Of a stretch of DNA of 7,359 nucleotides, positions 1 through 5,643 are shown in pieces. The stretch covers positions 1 through 7,359 of the forward strand of contig NZ_JBKQOU010000242.1 of assembly GCF_052145335.1 (NCBI RefSeq), read 5' to 3'. How positions within the stretch are numbered: the first letter of the stretch is position 1; every line of letters begins with the position of its first letter. A program made the translations under genes and the position numbers. A model generated the notes under the pieces. That model did no database searches. It saw only the letters and a list, made by a program, of their open reading frames with translations, and was not told where the DNA came from. This DNA comes from Rhodoblastus sp052145335 (lineage in GTDB: Bacteria > Pseudomonadota > Alphaproteobacteria > Rhizobiales > Beijerinckiaceae).

Positions 1-21
1 GCAAGGCAGCCAGCGGAGTTA

Positions 22-1422
22 ATGCCTGTGATGGACAACGATCTCACGACGGATTATCTGGTCGTCGGCGCCGGAGCGGCGGCGATGGCGTTTACCGACA
101 CGCTGCTTGGGCACTCCGATGCGACCGTGACGATCGTGGACCGCCGCCATACTCCCGGCGGGCATTGGGTGGATGCCTATCCGTACGTCCGCCTGCATCA
201 GCCGTCCACTTTCTACGGGGTCAGTTCGGCGCCGCTCGGCCAGGACGCCGTGGATGTCACGGGCACGAATGCGGGATATTACGAGCTTTCGAGTGCAGAT
301 GAAATCCGCGCTTATTTCGCGCAAGTGATGTATCGTCATTTTCTGCCCACCGGGCGCGTACAGTACTTCCCTTGTTGCGAGTATGTTGGAGAGCACCGCT
401 TCGCGTCCCGGATCGCGGGGGCGTCGTGGCGCGTGAGTGTACGGCGCAAGCTCGTGGATACGAGCTATCTCGAGGGCTCCATCCCCGCCACCAGCGCGCC
501 TCCGTTCGAGGTGGCCGGCGGCGTTCGCTGCTTGCCCGCGGGCGACATCACCCGCATCGGCGACAGCCCAGAGCGTTTCGTCGTCATCGGCGCGGGCAAG
601 ACGGCGCTGGACACTTGCGCATGGCTTCTGGAGCAGGGAGTTCCCGCTTCGAAGATCAGTTGGGTGAGGCCGCGTGAGGCCTGGTGGATGAACCGCAGAT
701 TTCAGCAGCCACACGCGCAGCTCCCCGAACTGTATCGGGGCATTGCGATGCAGCTGGAGGCCATGGCGCAGTGCGCTTCAGTCGAGGATGTTTTTGCGCA
801 CCTCGAATCGCAGAGGTTTTTCCTTCGCATCGACACCGACGTCACGCCGACCATGTTCCGCGGGGCCGTTGTCAGCGAGTCAGAAATCGAGCTTCTTCGC
901 CGGATCGGGCATGTCATCCGTATGGGGCACGTGCGGAGAATTGAGGCTGACAAGATCATCTTGGACAAGGGCTGCGTGCCTGCGAGCGAGCGGACAGTCC
1001 ACATCCACTGCGCGTCAAGAGGGCTGCCGCGCCCTCCGCTTCGCCCAATCTTCGAGCCAGGGCGAATAACTATTCAACCATTTATGATAGGCTTCGCCTG
1101 CTATCAATTCGCTACGCTGGGTATCGTGGAAGCCACCATCGCAAGCGATGCCGAGAAAAACCGCCTGTGCCCGCCCATAGCGTATTGGGACGTAAACACC
1201 GACTATCTGTCCGCGTATCTCGCAAGCCTTGCGCACGAACGCGCCCGGGCCGCTCACCCTGCCGTAGCCGGCTGGGCTAAGGCGACGCGGCTCAATCCCG
1301 TCAGCGGTCTAGCGCTCATGCGGGACGATCCGGCGGTGATCGAAGCCCGTGACCGCATCAAGGGCTACGCGGGCGCCGCGGCGGCCAACCTTCAGAAGCT
1401 CCTTAGGCAGAATGCCGCATAG
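22..1422 (+). CDS. FAD/NAD(P)-binding oxidoreductase, flavin monooxygenase-like fold
   Basis: A 466-residue protein with two dinucleotide-binding motifs. The N-terminal one is VVGAGAAAMAF (G16, G18, A21), ending in an acidic residue after strand 2 (D40), and fits FAD. The second is VVIGAGKTALD (G190, G192) and fits NAD(P)H. GGHW (46-49) and YPYVRLHQPS (about 53-62) resemble flavin monooxygenase-type proteins. Later segments WVRPREAWW and AEKNRLCPP match my memory of a conserved but functionally uncharacterised family of FAD-NAD(P)-binding proteins in actinobacteria and proteobacteria. The substrate is unknown. It is probably cytosolic, since no signal peptide or membrane segment is seen. The start is ambiguous: GGAG at 15-18 is 3 nt from ATG 22, 9 nt from GTG 28 and 12 nt from ATG 31, all in frame, so the true start may be codon 3 or 4. 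The product class is well supported; the reaction is not. Confidence 0.88.
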   Translation: MPVMDNDLTTDYLVVGAGAAAMAFTDTLLGHSDATVTIVDRRHTPGGHWVDAYPYVRLHQPSTFYGVSSAPLGQDAVDVTGTNAGYYELSSADEIRAYFAQVMYRHFLPTGRVQYFPCCEYVGEHRFASRIAGASWRVSVRRKLVDTSYLEGSIPATSAPPFEVAGGVRCLPAGDITRIGDSPERFVVIGAGKTALDTCAWLLEQGVPASKISWVRPREAWWMNRRFQQPHAQLPELYRGIAMQLEAMAQCASVEDVFAHLESQRFFLRIDTDVTPTMFRGAVVSESEIELLRRIGHVIRMGHVRRIEADKIILDKGCVPASERTVHIHCASRGLPRPPLRPIFEPGRITIQPFMIGFACYQFATLGIVEATIASDAEKNRLCPPIAYWDVNTDYLSAYLASLAHERARAAHPAVAGWAKATRLNPVSGLALMRDDPAVIEARDRIKGYAGAAAANLQKLLRQNAA

Positions 1423-1502
1423 GCAGGCCCCGCGGATGCGGCCGGCAGCTTTGATCAGGCGTCGTCGGTTCGGATTTCCGTCTCATCTTCTCTTTTCGAA
1501 CA

Positions 1503-1524
1503 ACCATTTTGAACCAGAAATGGT
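1503..1524. repeat. Inverted repeat, 7-bp arms
   Basis: ACCATTT (1503-1509) and AAATGGT (1518-1524) are perfect reverse complements separated by 8 nt. The element sits in the AT-rich part of the gap before the Rieske gene. It could be an operator half-site pair or a small hairpin; nothing else identifies it. Confidence 0.4.
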
Positions 1525-1691
1525 CCCTTTACGCGTTCAAGCCGCAAATATCCTCGCTGCGCGAAAAATATTAACGCCGCGCGCCAGCGAACCCATCGAG
1601 GCGTTCGAGTGGCTCCGACTTTTCCAAAAAAATCGGCGCAACTTCGCTTTTGCGACTAGGGCTCGACTTTGGCGCGCATCTGTCCGCGCAA

Positions 1692-1705
1692 CGGTTGATC
1701 AACCG
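1692..1705. promoter_or_regulatory. 14-bp perfect palindrome upstream of the Rieske gene, possible operator
   Basis: CGGTTGATCAACCG is a perfect palindrome with no spacer. It ends about 40 nt before the likely Rieske gene start, where an operator or a 5'-UTR element would sit. I see no second copy in the window. Its regulator is unknown, and the operator role is inferred from symmetry and position only. Confidence 0.35.
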
Positions 1706-1746
1706 CAACGGAGGCCCCAGATTTACGAGGCAATGGAGGCATGCAG

Positions 1747-3516
1747 ATGCGCGCGCCGAACGAGGAATTCTCGCTTGTGGGGAGCCTGGAAGAGCTGAAG
1801 GCGAAGGGGCGGGTCGTCGTGCGCGGTCGTCATCGTCCAATCCTCATCGTCTTCGACCACGGCGGCGTCTACGCCTTGGACAATCGTTGCCCGCATATGG
1901 GCTTTCCGCTGGACCGCGGCAGCGTCGAGGACGGCGTCTTGACCTGTCACTGGCATCATGCCCGCTTCAATCTCGAAAGCGGCTGCGCCTTCGACCTATG
2001 GGCGGACGACGCGCCGACCTGCTTGATCGAGGTTCGCGACGGCGAAGTCTGGGTGAAAACCACATTCGGGCATGCTGATCCCGCCGCGCATTGGCGCCAG
2101 CGGCTTGGAGACGGCCTGGCGCACGATCTCGGCTTGGTCGTCGCCAAAGCCGTATATGGTCAACTCGCGGCTGGCGCGCAGCCGGCCGACATCGTGCGGC
2201 AGACGGCGCTGTTCGGCGCGAATAACCGCGACGGCTGGGGCGCGGGCCTTACGATTCTGACGGCGCTCGCCGATCTCCTGCCCGCACTGACGGAAGAAGA
2301 CATCTATCTCGCCTTGTTCCACGGCGCCCGCCGCGTCGCGATGGATTGCGACGGCCAGGCGCCGCGTCGGGAACGCGCGCCGCTTGGAAGCCGGCCCGAT
2401 CCAGCCGCGCTCAAGCGCTGGCTGCGGCGATGGATCCAAGTGCGGCATCGAGATGGGGCCGAGCGCACCCTGCTGACGGCGATCGCCGGAGGCGCCGGGC
2501 CGGCCGCGCTCGCCGACGCCATGCTCGCGGCCGCAACCGAGCGGACGTTTGCCGATGGCGGGCACACGCTCGATTTCATCAACAAGGCGTTCGAATGCCT
2601 CGACCTGATCGGGTGGGAGCATGCCGCGGCCCTGCTGCCGACCGTGGTCGGCCAGATGGCTGCGGCCAGCGGCGCCGAGGAATCGACCGAATGGCGCCAG
2701 CCGGTCGATCTCATTGCGCTTTGCGAAGATGCCGGAGCCCGATTATTCGAACTATTCGACGCCGGCCGCACGGCGCAGATCTGGTCGTCCCACGCGGCGC
2801 TCGCCGACGCTTTGCTTGGCGACGCGCCGTACGGCATTGTTGACGCGCTCAAGGCGGCGATCCACGCGGGCGCGGCGCCCGCCGACCTTGGTCAATCGCT
2901 CGCCTATGCGGCGGCGCTGCGCGTGGCTCGCTTCGGCGACGCTAACGAGCACGCCGACTGGGACACGGCGCACCATGTCTTCACTTATGCGAACGCGCTC
3001 CATCGGGTGCTCGAACGGATCGGGACCGGCGCCATTGGCGATCCGGTCACGGCGGTCCGTGGCGTGCTGCACGGAGCGATGGCCCTTTATCTCACGCGCT
3101 ATCTCAATGTGCCGCCGGCGCGCATAGCCGGCGAAAGCGGCGATCGGCTCGACGACCTGCCCGCTGACGCGGAGACGATCCGCGCCGCGCTGCTCGACGC
3201 CCTCGATCGTCAGCGACAGGTAGACCTCGCGGCAAGGCTGGTCGCGCGGCATCTGACGCTCGGCCATTCGCCGCAAGCGATGATCGCCACGCTCGCCCAT
3301 GCCGTGCTGCGCGAAGACGCCGGCTTCCATTCCTACCAGATGCTCGAGGCGGGCGTGCGGCAATTCGCGGCGTGGGGTGGCGGCGAGCACGGCCGTCGCA
3401 TACTCGTCGCGGTCGCCCGCTATCTTGCCGCCCATTCGCCAACCGAACGCGCGGCGCTGCAAACGGCTGACATCGCCCGGCGCCTCATGCGGGGCGACGA
3501 ACTGCACCAGGGGTGA
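1747..3516 (+). CDS. Rieske [2Fe-2S] protein with a long helical C-terminal domain
   Basis: Residues 1 to about 108 form a Rieske-type ferredoxin domain. The cluster ligands are visible as CPH (C48, H50) and CHWH (C67, H70). The spacing and the sequence CPHMGFPLDRG resemble the ferredoxin component or N-terminus of ring-hydroxylating systems. The remaining 480 or so residues are Ala-rich and appear all-helical. His-rich patches include DGGHTLDF (near 273), HADWDTAHH (near 405), VLHGAMALY (near 440) and FHSYQMLEAG (near 530). These could be metal or substrate ligands, but I do not recognise the domain; it lacks the catalytic-domain pattern of Rieske oxygenase alpha subunits. Start choice: GGAGG (1735-1739) is 7 nt from ATG 1747 but only 1 nt from the in-frame ATG 1741, so 1747 is preferred and the protein has 589 residues. 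It is likely cytosolic and acts in electron transfer or oxidation. The partner may be the upstream flavoprotein. Confidence 0.87.
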   Translation: MRAPNEEFSLVGSLEELKAKGRVVVRGRHRPILIVFDHGGVYALDNRCPHMGFPLDRGSVEDGVLTCHWHHARFNLESGCAFDLWADDAPTCLIEVRDGEVWVKTTFGHADPAAHWRQRLGDGLAHDLGLVVAKAVYGQLAAGAQPADIVRQTALFGANNRDGWGAGLTILTALADLLPALTEEDIYLALFHGARRVAMDCDGQAPRRERAPLGSRPDPAALKRWLRRWIQVRHRDGAERTLLTAIAGGAGPAALADAMLAAATERTFADGGHTLDFINKAFECLDLIGWEHAAALLPTVVGQMAAASGAEESTEWRQPVDLIALCEDAGARLFELFDAGRTAQIWSSHAALADALLGDAPYGIVDALKAAIHAGAAPADLGQSLAYAAALRVARFGDANEHADWDTAHHVFTYANALHRVLERIGTGAIGDPVTAVRGVLHGAMALYLTRYLNVPPARIAGESGDRLDDLPADAETIRAALLDALDRQRQVDLAARLVARHLTLGHSPQAMIATLAHAVLREDAGFHSYQMLEAGVRQFAAWGGGEHGRRILVAVARYLAAHSPTERAALQTADIARRLMRGDELHQG

Positions 3517-3533
3517 CTATGCAGACAGAGTTT

Positions 3534-3581
3534 TTGCGGTGGCGGGGAGTGACGACGCGCGTCTTCGTCATTGCGCCGCAA
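3534..3581 (+). terminator. Possible two-step hairpin after the Rieske gene
   Basis: An outer pair TTGCGG (3534-3539) / CCGCAA (3576-3581) encloses an inner pair TGACGA (3550-3555) / TCGTCA (3565-3570). The structure starts 17 nt after the Rieske stop codon, where a terminator is expected. The following sequence is A-rich rather than T-rich on the plus strand, so it is not a canonical intrinsic terminator. It may only protect the 3' end of the transcript. Confidence 0.25.
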
Positions 3582-3599
3582 GGATCAAAACTGTAAAAT
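3571..3599 (+). promoter_or_regulatory. Weak candidate promoter for the ybaK-like gene
   Basis: TTGCGC (3571-3576) and TAAAAT (3594-3599) are spaced by 17 nt, with TG immediately before the -10-like element. The AT-rich block 3584-3613 is the only one in this gap. The -35 match is poor, so this is a guess by position. It would leave a 5' leader of roughly 95 nt. Confidence 0.22.
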
Positions 3600-3699
3600 C
3601 CAAAGAAATAAGATGAAGCCGCATACGACGAAGCGGCCGCCGAAAAATATTCGACGACTCCTTCGAAATGCGCGCTCAATCGCCGAGGGAGGTTTTGCG

Positions 3700-4173
3700 A
3701 TGTCGATCGCCACGAAGCTGCGCGCGCATCTCGCCCGCAAACAGATCGATTTCGATGTAGCGCCGCATCGGCGGACGACCGATGCGATGTCTTCGGCCGA
3801 AGCCAGCCATATATCGCCCGACTGTCTGGCGAAAGCGGTCGTGGTCCGGGCGAGCGACGGCTATTTCCTCGCCGTATTGCCGGCGTCGCAGCGAATTAGC
3901 TGGTCGAGGCTCAATGCGTTGCTTGGCGAACCCTGCTTCATGGCGACCGAAAAGGAGCTCGATCAGTTGTTCGAGGATTGCGCGCACGGTGCGATTCCCG
4001 CGATAGGAGAGTGCTACGGGCTCGATGTCGTCGTCGAGGCCAGCATCTGCGATCCGCCAGACGTCTATCTTGAAGGCGGCGATCACACGACACTGGTGCG
4101 CGTCAGCCAGGCGCAATTCGCTCAGCTCAGCGAAAATGCGCGGCTGGCGCATTTCGCCGCCGCGCTCGAATGA
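3700..4173 (+). CDS. YbaK/ProX-family aminoacyl-tRNA deacylase
   Basis: A 157-residue single-domain protein of the YbaK/EbsC editing family, whose members hydrolyse mischarged aminoacyl-tRNAs (for example Cys-tRNAPro or Ala-tRNAPro) in the cytosol. Visible family features are the conserved lysine in CLAKAVVV (K45, matching the catalytic Lys of YbaK/ProXp-ala), the glycine-proline loop GAIPAIG (98-104) that binds the 3' end of tRNA, and the C-terminal strand LEGGDHTTLVRV (124-135). Length is normal for the stand-alone family. The start is set by a strong SD, GGGAGG (3687-3692), 7 nt before ATG 3700. An in-frame extension upstream exists but lacks an SD and has no family similarity. The stop TGA overlaps the ATG of the next short frame (ATGA). 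Which misacylated tRNA it edits cannot be read from the sequence. Confidence 0.88.
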   Translation: MSIATKLRAHLARKQIDFDVAPHRRTTDAMSSAEASHISPDCLAKAVVVRASDGYFLAVLPASQRISWSRLNALLGEPCFMATEKELDQLFEDCAHGAIPAIGECYGLDVVVEASICDPPDVYLEGGDHTTLVRVSQAQFAQLSENARLAHFAAALE

Positions 4174-4370
4174 TTAGGGCCGGAGACCGTCGGCGATGCG
4201 AGACGGTCGCGGCCTCGGACGACACCGCGGTAGAGGGCAGCGCCGAGATCAAAGCCAGCGGCTTTGCCATGCTGCACAAGCCCGTGGCCGCCGACGACCT
4301 GTGGCACAAGCTCGCCCAGTTGCTTTCGTCGTCAGGCTCGCCGTTTTCATCCCATCGCTCTAATCGATAG
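4170..4370 (+). pseudogene. Remnant of a response-regulator receiver domain (C-terminal end)
   Basis: A 66-codon frame whose residues about 28-52 (ASGFAMLHKPV followed by DLWHKLAQLL) look like the last part of a CheY-type receiver domain, as at the end of hybrid histidine kinases: a short turn, a beta-5-like strand, the conserved Lys-Pro of the switch lysine (K37-P38), then helix 5. The phosphoacceptor Asp and the first three quarters of the domain are absent, so this piece cannot act as a phosphorylated receiver. It is best read as a gene remnant. However, it begins at an ATG that overlaps the ybaK stop by four bases (ATGA), so it could still be translated by coupling. An annotation pipeline might call it a small hypothetical protein. 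Confidence 0.5.
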
Positions 4371-4378
4371 GAAGGGAG

Positions 4379-4423
4379 CGCGGTCGATGCTATCGAAATC
4401 GCCTGGCTTAGGGCACGACCGCG
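4379..4423. repeat. Inverted repeat before the 4457 gene
   Basis: CGCGGTCG (4379-4386) and CGACCGCG (4416-4423) are perfect 8-bp complementary arms 29 nt apart. A smaller dyad TCGAT/ATCGA (4384-4388 and 4392-4396) overlaps the left arm. They lie between the receiver remnant and the next gene. An operator, a leader hairpin or chance in GC-rich DNA are all possible. Confidence 0.3.
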
Positions 4424-4456
4424 ATGTCGCCGCTGGCGCCACCGGGGACGCCGATC

Positions 4457-4810
4457 ATGCTGTCGCTCGAAAATATGCGCGCATTTCTCGAAGAGGCGGC
4501 GAAACGGCGACGCGTCGTGACCTACCGCGATATCGCAAGCGTTTTAGAAGTGTGGCCGCCCAACACGATTCATCAGGTGACGGACACCCTTGAACGCCTG
4601 ATGAAAGAGGACGCGGCGGAGCACCGCCCATTTATCGCTGCGCTCGCCGTCAGCGGAACGCTTGGCGACCTGCCGCGACGCGGCTTTTTCGATTGCGCCG
4701 GCCGACTGGGTCGCTTTGATGGCGATCCCGAAGGTCAGGACGCGAGGATGTATCACGCGAAAGAGTTGGACGCCGCCTTCGCTTATTGGGGCAGTGCCGG
4801 CGAAAGATGA
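4457..4810 (+). CDS. Small conserved protein of unknown function
   Basis: A protein of about 117 residues from ATG 4457. The N-terminal half looks helical with a winged-helix-like order: LENMRAFLEEAAKRR, then VVTYRDIASVL, then a second helix THQ-like segment (NTIHQVTDTLERLMKED). This is followed by PFIAALAVSG and GFFDCAGRLGRFDGDP, a motif I recall from conserved hypothetical proteins of alphaproteobacteria. It ends with a helix carrying Tyr, His and Trp residues. No catalytic motif, signal peptide or membrane segment is seen. ATG 4457 is preferred because a GGGGA (4444-4448) lies about 8 nt upstream and the first 11 codons from ATG 4424 look like leader; ATG 4475 is also possible. It is in the same direction as the ybaK-like gene but separated by a decayed piece, so no operon role is claimed. 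Confidence 0.65.
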   Translation: MLSLENMRAFLEEAAKRRRVVTYRDIASVLEVWPPNTIHQVTDTLERLMKEDAAEHRPFIAALAVSGTLGDLPRRGFFDCAGRLGRFDGDPEGQDARMYHAKELDAAFAYWGSAGER

Positions 4811-4864
4811 AGTCGCCGGCGACGCCCGAGCGCGCGAAGGTCCACCCAGCCGGAGGTCATCGGC

Positions 4865-5340
4865 TTAGAGCGACGAGATCGAGCCGACGATTTCCTTTGT
4901 GGTCACAAGGGCGTAGTTCGGCATATTGATGTCGAGCGCGGCGTGCATCATCTCGTCCGAGTAATCCGCCGTCGCATCCCTAACCACGGTGACGTCATAG
5001 CCGAGCTCAGCGGCATAGCGAACGGTCGCTTCAATGCAGGTGTGCGCGATGAGTCCGATGACGATGAGCTGGTGGATGCCTTGAGCTGCAAATCCAGATC
5101 CGTGTTGGCGAAGCCGCTGGAGCACCAATGTTCAGAGGTGACGATCTCGCCCGGCCTGGGCACGAATTCGGTGCGGAATTCGCCGCCCCAGGCGCCGTAT
5201 TCGAAACTCTTGTTCCGCCACGCTAACCTCTGGATGGGCGCGATATACGTCCAGCTCTCATAGTCGCCTTGCCGGTAGCGATGATGCATGGCGTAGAAGA
5301 CCCGAAGTTTCGCCTTTCGGGCGAGGCTGGCATAGAGACA
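4865..5340 (-). pseudogene. Decayed isochorismatase-family cysteine hydrolase
   Basis: Reading leftward, 5340 to about 5085 encodes a middle segment (RVFYAMHHRYRQGDY, APIQRLAWRNKSFEYGAWGG, EHWCSSGFANTDLDLQL) typical of isochorismatase-like hydrolases. The C-terminal part continues in a different frame from about 5080 to the TAA at 4867-4865: GIHQLIVIGLIAHTCIEAT, with the nucleophile Cys in HTCIE, then AAELGYDVTVVRDAT and MHAALDINMPNYA. The join reads CTCAAGGCATC where relatives have roughly Leu-Lys-x-His-Gly-Ile, so about 7 nt appear deleted near 5078-5084. The N-terminal strand with the catalytic Asp (DxQ) is missing: similarity stops near 5335. Near the end, NYALVTT appears about two residues shorter than the usual NYAxAIVTT. 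It cannot make a working enzyme. Family assignment is firm, substrate unknown. Confidence 0.82.
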
Positions 5341-5344
5341 TAAG

Positions 5345-5367
5345 GCTGCGCCTTGGAGTGGCGCAGC
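5345..5367. repeat. Perfect 8-bp hairpin at the junction of two gene remnants
   Basis: GCTGCGCC (5345-5352) and GGCGCAGC (5360-5367) are perfect complements with a 7-nt loop. The A-tract that follows on the plus strand is on the wrong side for an intrinsic terminator in either direction. It lies exactly between the truncated 5' ends of the isochorismatase and thioesterase remnants. Confidence 0.45.
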
Positions 5368-5402
5368 ACTAAAAATAGCGAGGCCGAATTTTGACGATCG
5401 AT

Positions 5403-5643
5403 CCACGCCAAGTGGGAATACGTGTCGAAGCGGAAGAGATCCAGCGAGGCACGCGTCGGCACACAAATTCCTACTATTTCACAACGGTCGCAGTCGACGA
5501 TGAGGGGCGCCCGGCCATGGCGCCGGAACTTACGGTTGAGCCAGATCGAACGACGACGCCACAGGGCTGCTGAGCTGAGGCGGAACCTACGGCGCGAAAT
5601 CAGCGCACGATTGCAAAGCGCGTCTGAGATCGCGATGGACTAG
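5403..5643 (+). pseudogene. Decayed acyl-CoA thioesterase (hotdog fold), C-terminal part only
   Basis: Frame 1 of the remnant (5403 to about 5545) reads QVGIRVEAEEIQRGTRRHTN, then SYYFTTVAVDDEGRPAMAPEL, matching the C-terminal strands of acyl-CoA thioesterases of the YciA/BACH type (RHTNxxYxTxVAxDxxGRP pattern). That frame stops at a TGA at 5571-5573. From about 5548 the family-like C-terminal helix continues in the next frame, IERRRHRAAELRRNLRREI, to TAG at 5641-5643. One extra base (or two lost) near 5543-5555 explains this. The N-terminal half, with the hotdog helix and the active-site region, is absent; similarity begins near 5405 and the frame is closed by a TAG at 5376-5378. It overlaps the convergent LysR gene by 4 nt. 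Intact members hydrolyse acyl-CoA thioesters; this one cannot be functional. Confidence 0.72.

Larger units (their letters stand above)
1423..1746. other. Non-coding intergenic region with inverted repeats
   Basis: About 320 bases with no convincing gene. The open frames crossing it have low-complexity, Arg-rich shadow translations. A 7-bp inverted repeat, GCCGCAT (1414-1420) and ATGCGGC (1436-1442), spans the stop codon of the upstream gene and could form a hairpin, but no T-tract follows. The stretch 1485-1640 is distinctly more AT-rich than its surroundings, as expected of a promoter region, but I could not match a good -35/-10 pair. Two further dyads are listed separately. Confidence 0.6.

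Noticed and set aside
19..714. Long minus-strand open frame of 231 residues
   Set aside because: It is antisense to the flavoprotein gene and shows no family features; GC-rich coding DNA commonly gives such shadows.
1349..1798. Plus-strand open frame spanning the intergenic gap
   Set aside because: It overlaps both flanking genes in other frames, its product is Arg/Ala-rich, and no SD or family signal is seen.
1996..3507. Long minus-strand frames opposite the Rieske gene
   Set aside because: They are antisense shadows of a clearly coding GC-rich gene, with compositionally biased products.
3571..3699. In-frame N-terminal extension of the ybaK-like gene
   Set aside because: No SD precedes the earlier starts, the translation is basic and unlike the family, and ATG 3700 has a near-ideal SD at 3687-3692.
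4812..4823. 12-bp palindrome GTCGCCGGCGAC just after the 4810 stop
   Set aside because: It is short, fully GC-rich and has no T-tract, so it is weak evidence for a terminator and likely by chance.
5352..5368. GGAGTGGCGCAGC resembling the 5' part of a proline tRNA
   Set aside because: No anticodon arm, T-arm or acceptor complement follows; the downstream sequence is thioesterase coding remnant.
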